DNA of 64,000 nt from Fibrobacter sp. UBA4223 (GTDB lineage: Bacteria > Fibrobacterota > Fibrobacteria > Fibrobacterales > Fibrobacteraceae): NCBI GenBank assembly GCA_002382975.1, contig DFTB01000007.1:1-64000 (forward strand). Reading direction: 5' to 3'. Positions 9,135 to 17,200 of the stretch are shown piece by piece. Below the pieces are notes generated by a model. That model was not told where the DNA came from, ran no database searches, and saw only the letters and a program-made list of their open reading frames with translations. The translations under genes were made by a program, and so were the position numbers. Each line of letters starts with the position of its first letter. Positions within the stretch are counted from its first letter, which is position 1.

Positions 9135-9154
9135 ATCCCCGCCTTCGCGGGGAT
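9135..9154. repeat. REP-like hairpin ATCCCCGC-cttc-GCGGGGAT
   Basis: A perfect 8-bp stem with a four-base loop, followed by GACA. It belongs to the common dispersed repeat type seen between genes in many bacteria. A second GGGGGATCC / TTCCCCC palindrome lies near 9195-9213. Together they fill the space between two minus-strand genes. Confidence 0.7.
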
Positions 9155-9228
9155 GACAGTCTGCGGAACCCGCGGACAAAGCGGCTGCAGGCAGGGGGAT
9201 CCTTCCCCCACCAAGTGAAAAGGCGGCG

Positions 9229-9546
9229 TCATTCTTCCATCAGTACCGCGATGTCGTCCTCGTCGAAGGCAGTACCGAAGGCTTGCCGGTAGCTCGATTC
9301 CAGCGCCTCTCCGGGGGTGCAGTTTTCCCTGAACAGGACCATGCCGCTGTCCAGGCATTCCATGTCAAGCTCGCCGTCGGTGTCGATGCATTCCGGCCGG
9401 AACGTGGACCATAGGCAATAGTCGGTGAACCCTTCCCGAATGTCTTCTTCGAGCAGGTTGTCGCCCGTGCCCGCCTGGACTTTCAGGAACGCTTTCGCGC
9501 TCTTGACCCATGCGAGTATCGCGCCGCCGAACGTGTCGTTTTCCAT
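9229..9546 (-). CDS. Hypothetical acidic 105-residue protein
   Basis: The protein is strongly acidic (many Glu/Asp), with GGAILAWVKSAKAFLKV near the start and FDEDDIAVLMEE at the end. It has four Cys residues scattered over residues 40-80. A strong GGCGGAGG site lies four bases before the ATG, and third-position GC matches the housekeeping genes. There is no signal peptide. I do not recognise the family; the low pI could suit a DNA-mimic or inhibitor, but that is speculation. Confidence 0.6.
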   Translation of the reverse strand: MENDTFGGAILAWVKSAKAFLKVQAGTGDNLLEEDIREGFTDYCLWSTFRPECIDTDGELDMECLDSGMVLFRENCTPGEALESSYRQAFGTAFDEDDIAVLMEE

Positions 9547-9639
9547 AGTGCCTCCGCCCCGAAAGATAGATAATGCTAGTGACAGAAAATGACTTGCTAA
9601 TTATGGCGAATTCGGTACAATTAATTTTCGAGAAATCTC

Positions 9640-9668
9640 TTGACAGTGGCCGCGCGAAGATGTATATT
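9640..9668 (+). promoter_or_regulatory. Consensus sigma-70 promoter
   Basis: TTGACA (9640-9645), a 17-base spacer and TATATT (9663-9668) form the closest match to consensus that I found in the window. Transcription would start near 9675, about 315 bases before the DUF1016 start codon, so a long leader or a separate RNA is made. Confidence 0.75.
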
Positions 9669-9674
9669 TAGTGA

Positions 9675-9985
9675 ACGGGTGTGCAGGTTTGCCCTTGCAT
9701 ATCCGACTTGAGATTACGACAATCCCCGTGACAGTCGGCATAGGCCTCCGGGCCCGTACGTGCATCCGCGATGGGGCGCATCCACCTTCTTGTGGGTGCT
9801 GTTGGATAGCTGGCAGGAACACGACCTGCTCGAGTGTGCGGCGAGTCCGCGCCAGGTAACGCCGGGGAAGACCCCCGCCAACAGCACCGCAAGAGCATCC
9901 CAAATAAAACTACTAGAAAGCTAAGGCTCAACATACGTTGTGCGTCTGCGTATTTGCGCCTTCGTATTGTTATTAAAGAGAGGTT
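9675..9985 (+). ncRNA. Candidate structured RNA or long structured leader
   Basis: About 300 bases without a plausible gene lie between a strong promoter and the nuclease start. Several helices can be drawn: CCGACT (9703-9708) with AGTCGG (9733-9738), GCATCCAC (9778-9785) with GTGGGTGC (9792-9799), GCAGG with CCTGC near 9813-9829, and CGGGG with CCCCG near 9862-9877. The segment CCAGGTAACGCCGGGG (about 9851-9866) resembles the P8-P9 part of bacterial RNase P RNA, but the universal GAGGAAAGTCC core is not visible. It could be an uncharacterised small RNA, a regulatory leader of the nuclease gene, or a decayed rnpB fragment. Confidence 0.4.
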
Positions 9986-9989
9986 TTTT

Positions 9990-11192
9990 ATGAGCAATCG
10001 AAAGATTGAATCTCACAATATCCATATTGATTCTGATTACATCAACTGGATTACGGAACTAAAGCAGCGTTACCGCTCGGCACAGGTAAAGGCGGTCATC
10101 AAGGTAAATGCCGAAAAACTGCAGTTCAACTGGCTGCTGGGGCGCGACTTGGTGCGCAAAAAGGCCGAGGAGCGCTGGGGTACGGGAGTCGTGGAACAGC
10201 TCAGCCTGGATTTGCGGCGGGAGTTCCCTAATGCAGACGGATTTTCAGTGTCGAATCTGTGGTTTATGAAGAAATGGTACTGTTTTTATACGCGGAAAGG
10301 GGCTAATCAAATTCTCTACCAAGCTGGTAGAGAATTAGCCAAAACTAAGTCTAGCCGACTTGACAGAGAAAAACTGCAACAGCCTGTTGCAGAATTAGAC
10401 ATGGCAAAACTGCACCAAGTTGGTGCAGAATTACCAGCAATCTTTGCCGGTATCCCTTGGCGTCACCATGTAGAAATTATCACGAAATGCAAATCTGTAG
10501 ATGAGGCCCTGTTTTACATCAAAAAGACTGTGGAACAAGGGATGAGCCGCGCTGCGTTGATCAACTGCATCAAGGCAGATCTTTACAGCCACCAAGGCAA
10601 GATAGTCAACAATTTTACCGAAAAACTGCCCGATTTGCAGAGCAAACTTGTTCAAGATGTGCTGAAAGAGAACTACGATTTCGGCTTTGCTACTGTTGGT
10701 CACGAAATTTACGACGAAGCCGAATTGGAAGAGGCTCTTACGAAGAATGTCACCGACCTTTTGCTCGAAATGGGTACGGGTTTTGCCTTCATTGGACGGC
10801 AAAAGGAGGTTCTTGTAGGTGGACGAAGCCGCAAAATCGACCTGCTGTTTTACCATATCCGCTTGCGCTGTTTCGTCGCCTGCGAACTGAAGGCAAAGCC
10901 GTTCGAGCCGGAGTTTGTCGGCAAATTGAACTTTTACGTGAACGCGGTAGATGAGTTGCTGAAGGCACCCGAAGACAATCCGACAATCGGGCTGTTGATT
11001 TGTTCCAACATGGATTCAACCGATGTACAGTGGTCTTTCCGTGGGCTGGGCACGCCGATGGGGGTCGCGACATACAACAACATCCGCATCAAAGATGCGT
11101 TGCCCTCGAAGGAACTGTTGGAAGAGCGCATGCGCCTTCTGCAAAAGGAAATGCATACTACGAAACGGCTCATTCGGAAAAAAGGCGAATAG
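9990..11192 (+). CDS. DUF1016 (YhcG-type) PDDEXK nuclease-domain protein
   Basis: The 400-residue protein has the DUF1016 N-terminal domain (INWITELKQRYRSAQVKAVIKVNAEKL; NWLLGRDLV; FSVSNLWFMKKWY) and a C-terminal PDDEXK nuclease domain. Catalytic residues are visible: Asp284 (KIDLLFYH) and Glu299-Leu-Lys301 (CELKAK). The ATG at 9990 follows an AGAGG site; an upstream in-frame extension is less likely. Relatives occur beside restriction-modification and other defence genes, which fits this island. Four small DNA palindromes lie in the region encoding residues 107-147 between the two domains. The protein may cut foreign DNA or branched DNA, but its substrate is unknown. Confidence 0.88.
   Translation: MSNRKIESHNIHIDSDYINWITELKQRYRSAQVKAVIKVNAEKLQFNWLLGRDLVRKKAEERWGTGVVEQLSLDLRREFPNADGFSVSNLWFMKKWYCFYTRKGANQILYQAGRELAKTKSSRLDREKLQQPVAELDMAKLHQVGAELPAIFAGIPWRHHVEIITKCKSVDEALFYIKKTVEQGMSRAALINCIKADLYSHQGKIVNNFTEKLPDLQSKLVQDVLKENYDFGFATVGHEIYDEAELEEALTKNVTDLLLEMGTGFAFIGRQKEVLVGGRSRKIDLLFYHIRLRCFVACELKAKPFEPEFVGKLNFYVNAVDELLKAPEDNPTIGLLICSNMDSTDVQWSFRGLGTPMGVATYNNIRIKDALPSKELLEERMRLLQKEMHTTKRLIRKKGE
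10310..10428. repeat. Four short palindromes inside the DUF1016 coding sequence
   Basis: AATTCTCTACCA-agc-TGGTAGAGAATT (10310-10336, 12-bp arms), AAGTC-tagcc-GACTT (10347-10361), CTGCAACAG-c-CTGTTGCAG (10374-10392) and CTGCACCAA-g-TTGGTGCAG (10410-10428) follow one another in frame. Three encode a similar peptide of the form L-x-Q-x-x-x-E-L (LYQAGREL, LQQPVAEL, LHQVGAEL). Confidence 0.85.
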
Positions 11193-11255
11193 TACAAATG
11201 GCATCAGAATCGCCGAAGAGGTAAAATTTCGCCGAAACTTGCGCACTCTCTTTGT

Positions 11256-11283
11256 TTGACAAATGTTAAAACATGCGTATTCT
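11256..11283 (+). promoter_or_regulatory. Putative sigma-70 promoter
   Basis: TTGACA (11256-11261), a 16-base spacer and TATTCT (11278-11283). It would drive the small open frame at 11335. A 7-bp hairpin, AAAGGGG (11298-11304) with CCCCTTT (11315-11321), follows and is itself followed by TATATT (11321-11326), a second possible -10 element. Confidence 0.45.
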
Positions 11284-11334
11284 CTAAAAAAGGTGAAAAA
11301 GGGGCCGAAATCGTCCCCTTTATATTAGATTCAA

Positions 11335-11498
11335 TGGAAAAGCGTTTTAATTATTTCTTTGGAAAATATCCAAAAATGCCAAATTATTTGTTTGGAAAAT
11401 ATCCGAAGACAGTCTTGGATTACTATGATTCCGAAGCGGAAAATGCAATTCGCCACGTTCAAATATGTCCGCTTTACGCCATATCGCAGATAAAGTAA
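11335..11498 (+). CDS. Small hypothetical protein with an 11-residue repeat
   Basis: A 54-residue frame contains two near-identical 11-residue units, NYFFGKYPKMP and NYLFGKYPKTV, encoded by a 33-base direct repeat (11349-11374 and 11382-11407). The frame may start earlier (11256), but the ATG at 11335 sits a few bases after a TATATT element. No ribosome-binding site is seen, so it may be non-coding. It lies between the DUF1016 gene and ohrR. Confidence 0.3.
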
Positions 11499-11519
11499 AA
11501 TTGGTTGAGTAAAAGTTCT

Positions 11520-11954
11520 TTAAGGAACCTCAAGCCCGTCCAATACCTTGTACAGCAGGGTGTACAAGGTCTTGGCTTCAGGTTCGGAGAGGTTCACGCA
11601 GCTGGCCATGGACTTGGGGACGCTTGCGGCCTTGCGCTTGAGCGATTCGCCTTCGGCGGTGAGGCTTACGGAAAGGCAGCGCTCGTCGCTCTGTTCGCGG
11701 GTGCGCTGGATGTAGCCCTTGGCCTCGAGCTTTTTTAAAAGCGGGGTGAGCGTCCCGGAATCAAGGAACAGTTTTTTTCCGAGTTCCGAGACGTTGCACT
11801 TCTTTTCTTCCCAGAGCACGAGCATCACGATGTACTGCGTGTACGTGAGGTCGAGCGGTTCCAGGTACGGGGCGTAGCGGCGCGTGATTTCCTTGGACGC
11901 GGCATACAGCGGAAAGCACAGCTGGTTTTCAAGTTTTAACTGGGGGCAGTTCAT
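11520..11954 (-). CDS. ohrR: OhrR-like MarR-family peroxide-sensing repressor
   Basis: The 144-residue protein has the MarR winged-helix fold and the OhrR signature LENQLCFPLYAAS, where Cys13 matches the peroxidatic Cys of OhrR. The recognition helix region reads LFLDSGTLTPLLKKLEAKGYI, followed by the wing QRTREQSDERCLSVSLT. OhrR represses organic-peroxide detoxification genes until its Cys is oxidised. The gene starts nine bases after the stop of a tiny glutathione-peroxidase remnant, so both are one operon. An OhrR-type palindrome lies upstream at 12131-12142, implying autoregulation. Confidence 0.88.
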   Translation of the reverse strand: MNCPQLKLENQLCFPLYAASKEITRRYAPYLEPLDLTYTQYIVMLVLWEEKKCNVSELGKKLFLDSGTLTPLLKKLEAKGYIQRTREQSDERCLSVSLTAEGESLKRKAASVPKSMASCVNLSEPEAKTLYTLLYKVLDGLEVP

Positions 11955-11962
11955 GGTAGCTC

Positions 11963-12076
11963 CTAGAGCAGCTTTTCGACGCAGGCGCGTACGGCGTCCA
12001 TGTCGGCGGTGGGTTCAAAACGCGCGACCACGTTGCCCTTGCCGTCGGTGAGGGTGAAATCGTAGATGGTTGCCAT
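11963..12076 (-). pseudogene. Internally deleted glutathione peroxidase (37 codons)
   Basis: The frame begins MATIYDFTLTDGKGN, the standard N-terminus of glutathione peroxidases, and runs straight into VVARFEPTADMDAV, the standard C-terminal strand and helix of the same family. About 120 residues, including the catalytic Cys/Sec, Gln and Trp, are missing. The join falls at the DGKGN motif, which occurs near both ends of the family (DGKGN-V and DGK-VVARF), so recombination between the two copies would give exactly this product. The start codon and GGAGG ribosome-binding site are intact and the frame is preserved, so a micro-peptide may still be made. Confidence 0.85.
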
Positions 12077-12130
12077 AATGAGCCTCCGTTTTTGGGGGTG
12101 TCGGCGTTTTATTGATTTTTGCTGTATTTG

Positions 12131-12142
12131 ATTGTATACAAT
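12131..12142. promoter_or_regulatory. OhrR-type operator palindrome ATTGTATACAAT
   Basis: A perfect 12-bp palindrome lies about 55 bases upstream of the gpx-remnant start, within AT-rich DNA (TTTATAAAATT). It matches the core of the operator recognised by Bacillus OhrR as I recall it. It should be bound by the OhrR encoded in the same operon. The rest of the 12077-12341 gap holds no gene I can support. Confidence 0.7.
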
Positions 12143-12306
12143 TCAATTTTATAAAATTTATTGCCGAAAGTCAACAGGTTTAAGCAAAAAATATGCTTTT
12201 TCTTGCGGTTTTTCTATTTTTTCGCGGAACCGATCTCGGTGAACAGGCTCCCCGCCGACGTAAAGGTGGTGGAAAAGCTTGAAATTTGGCCTGTATCACG
12301 GCAGGT

Positions 12307-12335
12307 TTGCGTAACGACAAAAAAGAATATATATT
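12307..12335 (+). promoter_or_regulatory. Promoter placing transcription start at the ATG
   Basis: TTGCGT (12307-12312), a 17-base spacer and TATATT (12330-12335). The expected start, about 12342, coincides with the first base of the lipoprotein ATG, so the message may be leaderless. No ribosome-binding site is present. Confidence 0.55.
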
Positions 12336-12341
12336 GTTGTT

Positions 12342-14153
12342 ATGATGCATATAAACAAATTCTCTGTTCTTGCGGCCCTCGCCGCTTCGGCAATCCTCCT
12401 TTTCGGCTGCGGCGGTGGTGGAGGTGGTGGCACTGTAGCTTCGGACGAGAACCTGCGGGAATACCTCGAGTCCGCCGAAATGCGGAGCGACCTGGACAAT
12501 TTGGCGGAATTCGCCTACCTTGCCGAGTACCTGCAGGTGGCTCCCATTGCCTTTATGTCGAGCGATGAAGGCTTTTTTACCGATAACGTGGACCGGGAAG
12601 AAGCCGAAGAGTATGCCGAGGTGATGTCCAAGGTGCTCTCCAAGGTCGACCAGTACGAGGCCGCTTGGACGCGTATCGACAGCATGCAGGCCCTGGTCAG
12701 CGAGACTCCGTCCCTCCAGAAAAATGGGGTGGGCGTCGCCTACGCCCTCAAGGATTTCTGGTATTCGTTGCGGGGTTGTGGCAAGTCGACCCGCGAAAAG
12801 GCCATGGCCGTGGCGGGTTCGTTGAGCAAAAACGACCTGGAAATTCTTTTTAATGGTCTTGATAAAAACCAGAAAAGAGGGGAGACCGATTACCTGACCT
12901 GGTGGAAAAATTTCAATAACGGGGATTACGACGACGTCTCGCTCCAGATATACAACCGCATGTATTACAATACGGAATCTTCTTTTGCTGACGAGGCGGA
13001 GTTTATCAACAAGACTGTGGCAAAGACCGGGGCGGAAATATCTAAGAAGGCTGCCGAATTTGAAGTGGAACTCTTCAAAATGGCTATGCCCGATGCGGTC
13101 ACGGACGCCATGGACAATATTGAAAAGGTCGAAAAGACTCTCACCCTCGTCACCAAAGCCAAGGGCATGTCCGCCGACGAAATAAAGGACCAGGCCGCAA
13201 GCCTTCTTATAGACGGCTATGACGATGCGAAAAAACTGTCGGAAATGGCCGGAGAAGATGTAGAGATGTTGTCCAATTTGACTAAGAAGATTGTGGACAA
13301 GACAAAGGAAGCCTTGAAGGAACCTACTGTAGTCACCTTGACCGATAAGGGAGGCGAAGCTTTGGATGGCGGCGCGATGACCATCGCCATCGGGGAAGCC
13401 ACCGGCAAGGTGATTATCGCCCTGGGTGCCAACGAAGACGGCGAACATCAGGTGGTGCTTAAAGAAGAAGGTTCCCACATGGTTTCGTTCATGAACGGCA
13501 AGGGGAAAAAGTACACCAAGAAGGTTGAGGCAAAAGCCGGGAAAAACATCAAGTTGGAAGGGGAGATGAACGAGAAGGAAATTCGGGACGACGCTGCCTC
13601 CTCCAAGTCCAAATTTGGCAAGAGTTCCTCTAGCGAGGAACCGGAAGAGGAGTCTTCTAGCAGCATAGAAGAGGAGTCCTCCTCTTCCATGGAAATGAGC
13701 AAAGACGCCAAGAGTGTTCTCGGAAGGTGGGTGTTGGTCAAGGACGTGTTTATCCACAAGATTACCGACGCAGAACAATGCGCGGTCGTGCAAGATGCCA
13801 TGTCGCAGCTAGGGGAATTGCAACTCGGAGATTTTAGTGAGTATGCCGGAATGATGTCCGAAAGTTGTGAAGACAGGGAAGAACCTCAAAGTTCACCTAC
13901 CGGCGAGAAGATGCTGTTTTACTCCGATGGCTCTCTGGATTGTCTAAATGGCAGTGGGACTCTGCTTGGATCCTATGATTATACTTTTGACGAGTCTACC
14001 GGAACCATCACCTATGTGAGTGGAGGAGAAACGCCCGAGGGGCATGTCTCTGCTGACGGCACCACATTGATTTTTGAAACGGTGACCGATGGGGGCTACA
14101 AGACAATCACCCACAGGGTCATATTCGAGAAGGAATCCGGCGATATCGAGTAA
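12342..14153 (+). CDS. Large lipoprotein with Ser/Glu-rich linker
   Basis: The 603-residue precursor has a lipoprotein signal (AAASAILLFGC, lipid Cys about residue 23) followed by a Gly run. Residues 30-330 are mostly helical and charged. A short beta-rich segment (about 330-400) is followed by a linker of SSSS/EEE blocks (about 425-450) typical of Fibrobacter exported proteins. The C-terminal 130 residues read GRWVLVKDVFIH...GSLDCLNGSGTLLGSYDYTFDESTGTITYVSG, resembling lipocalin-like domains of the 'LGRW' type. It is likely anchored in the outer membrane; the function is unknown. Confidence 0.75.
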   Translation: MMHINKFSVLAALAASAILLFGCGGGGGGGTVASDENLREYLESAEMRSDLDNLAEFAYLAEYLQVAPIAFMSSDEGFFTDNVDREEAEEYAEVMSKVLSKVDQYEAAWTRIDSMQALVSETPSLQKNGVGVAYALKDFWYSLRGCGKSTREKAMAVAGSLSKNDLEILFNGLDKNQKRGETDYLTWWKNFNNGDYDDVSLQIYNRMYYNTESSFADEAEFINKTVAKTGAEISKKAAEFEVELFKMAMPDAVTDAMDNIEKVEKTLTLVTKAKGMSADEIKDQAASLLIDGYDDAKKLSEMAGEDVEMLSNLTKKIVDKTKEALKEPTVVTLTDKGGEALDGGAMTIAIGEATGKVIIALGANEDGEHQVVLKEEGSHMVSFMNGKGKKYTKKVEAKAGKNIKLEGEMNEKEIRDDAASSKSKFGKSSSSEEPEEESSSSIEEESSSSMEMSKDAKSVLGRWVLVKDVFIHKITDAEQCAVVQDAMSQLGELQLGDFSEYAGMMSESCEDREEPQSSPTGEKMLFYSDGSLDCLNGSGTLLGSYDYTFDESTGTITYVSGGETPEGHVSADGTTLIFETVTDGGYKTITHRVIFEKESGDIE

Positions 14154-14165
14154 ATCGCCGTGAAT

Positions 14166-14201
14166 GTACCTTCTATAAGGTACTTCTGGCGAAATTATAA
14201 T
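14166..14201 (+). promoter_or_regulatory. Palindrome plus TATAAT element
   Basis: GTACCTT-ctat-AAGGTAC (14166-14183) is followed by TATAAT (14196-14201). Transcription would start about 10 bases before the ATG at 14218. The palindrome could end the upstream gene or bind a regulator. Confidence 0.45.
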
Positions 14202-14217
14202 TTTTAAATTGTAGCCT

Positions 14218-17200
14218 ATGAAGTTGAATGCGGTTTTCTTTGCATTTGTTGTAGGTCTTTTGTCTTTTGCGCAGGCGGCGGACACCCTGGAAGTGTTCGT
14301 GCTGCTGGTGGATTTCAAGGAAGAGCAGCCGGACAATTCCCTCACCACTGGAAACGGCCAGTTCAATTCTGACACCAAGGTGAATTACAAGCTGGATCCC
14401 TCGGGAGTGCGTGCCAATCCAAATTACTGGCTTAGGCATTTTGAATTCGTGAACGCCTACTACCAGGCGGCCAGCGGGGGCAAGCTGGCGGTGCGTGCAC
14501 GGGTGTTTCCCGAAAATTCCCTGTACACTTTGGACAAGCCCATTATGGGCTATAACCGCACCGGCAAGAGCAAGGGCGAAAAAACGGCGGAATACGACGA
14601 GGACCGCAGTCGCCTTTACCTGAACTTTATTTACGACGCGGTGGCCAAGGTCCATTCCTCCAAGGATTCGCCCTTCAAGATTCCCCTTTCCAAGAACCCG
14701 AACGTAAAGCGTTCCTACATGATTGCTCACGCTGGGGCGAGCCGCCTGCTGGACGGTGGCAGTATGGGAACCCGCAACGCGGATACGCCGGGAGACTTTC
14801 TGGACATCTACGTGGATAAGGATGCCTGGATGTACCTGATGCCCGATTCCGCCAAGAACGAAAACGTGAAGCCCGTGATGGGCGTAGGCGAGAGCGGCGA
14901 TACGGTGACGACGGCTCTTTTGCTGAAGGGCGCAGATGCGGGAGCTACGGATACCTTGCGTTCGATCATGGTGGTGTCTGAGACGGCCTCGCAAGATGGC
15001 CTGAACTGGGGCATCAACGGGATTATCACAAACCAGGTGGGCCGTGAACTGGGGCTCCCCAACACTTACGACGTGGTGAAGGGAATCAGCCGTTTGGGAT
15101 ATTTCGACCTGATGGATTTTGCTGGCTACAACGCCGGTAACGGGTTCTTGCCGGCACTGCCTGCGGCCTGGGACAGGCTCTACATGGGCTGGGGAAAGGT
15201 GAGAGAGGTTCGGCCAACAGCAGGGAAGCCCGTGACGGTGGAAATTGCCGCCGCCGGTAGCGGCCTCGGTACCGAAATCGTGAAAGTGCCCCTGAGCGGG
15301 AGCGAATACCTGCTCATCGAAAACCGCCAGCGCAGCTGGAGCAAGGACGGCTCGGTAGAAGTGGGATATGTCCAGAATGCAGGCGAACAGACCGAAGAGA
15401 AAAAGGTTACAGTTCCTGTGGACAGCATCTCTAAGCTTTTTGAAGACAGCGTGTGCGTGAAGGGCAAGTGCAGTTGGAACAAGAAGCAGTTGAGCGGTTT
15501 TATTCTCGCGCCCAGTTCCTTTGATGCAGGGCTCCCGGCCAGCGGGATTGCCGTCTGGAAGGTGAACGAATGGCACCTGCGAGAATCCTTGCAGTATGGC
15601 ATAGCGAACTTCTGGGGTGGCGACACCCTGCGGGACCACCAGTTCGGAATGTCCCTCGTAGAATCCGACGGGATTCTCAGCATTGGCAAGTCCTTCAAGA
15701 ACGCCCTAGGCGAAGACACCTACGATTACGGTAGCGGCACAGACCTGTTGCCCCACCTGCGGGTGCCCGCGAAGGATTCCAAGCAGAAATTCGATACGGT
15801 CAAGACCATTGGCACTACGGGCTATGCCAACACCATGACGGCCCAGGGCGGCTACACCGGAATCAAGATTACGGTGAACGTGCCGAAAGACGCCCGCAAG
15901 GAAAAGACTTCTAACGCCTTCATGGGCGACAGCGTGGTGAACTTTGCGGCACCTGTAATCAGCGTGACCATCAGCATCGACGACGGCAGTATCGAAGGGA
16001 GCAAGTTCCCGCGGAACGTGGGCCTGAATTCGGCGGTGCGTGGCGCCGTGTTCATAGATGACCCGGAACACGAGGGAGAAAAAATCCTTGTGGTGGGCGC
16101 CGAAGACGGAACCCTGCAGGCGTTCAATGCTTTAGGCGATACGCTGTTCGTGGCGGACACGGTCATAACGCAAAAGTCCTTGACCCGCGACAGCGCAAAG
16201 GTCGAGGTTCCGCTGTATCGTGTGGGCGCAAACTACGGCCCACTGGTGGGCATGGCCAGCGACGGCAAGAATGTGTATAGCCTGCACAGGAATAAACTGG
16301 TAAAGACCCGCTTTGTAGGTGGCCTCCCCATACAAGATGAAATTCCGGTGGATTCTGCGACGGCGGGGCCTGTCATTCACGACGGAAAAATCTGGATTGC
16401 CAGCCGCGAGGGCACGGTGACCTACGATGCAGTCAAGTTTGAAAAGAAAAAGGCTGTAAATGTTCATGAGCCCAATTCGTCTGCGTCAAAAATCTATACC
16501 GACATGGCCTATTGCGGTAAATTGTCCAAGACCGGCAACGACTCGTTTGCCTACGTGTCTGACGACGGCTCTGTGTTTACCTCTCGCGGGCCCAAGAAAC
16601 TGGACGGCAAGTCCGGCGAAAGGTTTCGCATTGCCTGTACCGACATGGACCGGGACGGTGCAAGCGAAATTATTGCCGTGGGCAGTCGCGGGACTGTGGC
16701 AAGCTTGAATTTTGACGAAAACAATTTCGCGCTCAAAACTCTCTGGACCAAGAGCTACAAGCGCGGCGCTGGCGGTACCAGCGGCTTGAAGGACGAGACC
16801 TCCGGTATTGCCATCGGCGACATAAACGGCGACAAGTATCCCGAAATCGTTTTCTTGGGGGACAACCTCGTTTATGCGCTCGACCGTTCGGGTCTGCCGA
16901 TTGCGGGCTTCCCGGTGAAGGTCTCCCGCGGGTCTCCGATATACGGATTTTTCAGCGACCCTGTGCTGGTGGACGTGAACGGTGACGACACTCCCGAAAT
17001 TCTCGTGCCCAGCAACGATGGCCTGGTGTACGCCTACACAGGCAAAGGCAAGGCTCTTACAGAAAAAGACGGATTCCCCCTGGCGGCAGGCAGCTTTGAA
17101 TATGTGGAGTCCGTAAAACAACTGAAGCCCATGAGCATCTTCGTGGCTGACGCCATTCCCGACGCAAAGTCCGCAGGCCCTGAAATTTACGCCCTGCACA

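Noticed and set aside
9675..9985. Full RNase P RNA gene
   Set aside because: Only a short stretch resembles P8-P9; the universal GAGGAAAGTCC core and terminal helices are not found, so it is kept as an unidentified structured RNA candidate.
12180..13793. Long open frame on the minus strand opposite the large lipoprotein
   Set aside because: It lies fully opposite a gene with a lipoprotein signal and Ser-rich linker. Its His/Phe/Gly-rich composition is typical of antisense frames in this codon usage, and it has no recognisable domain.
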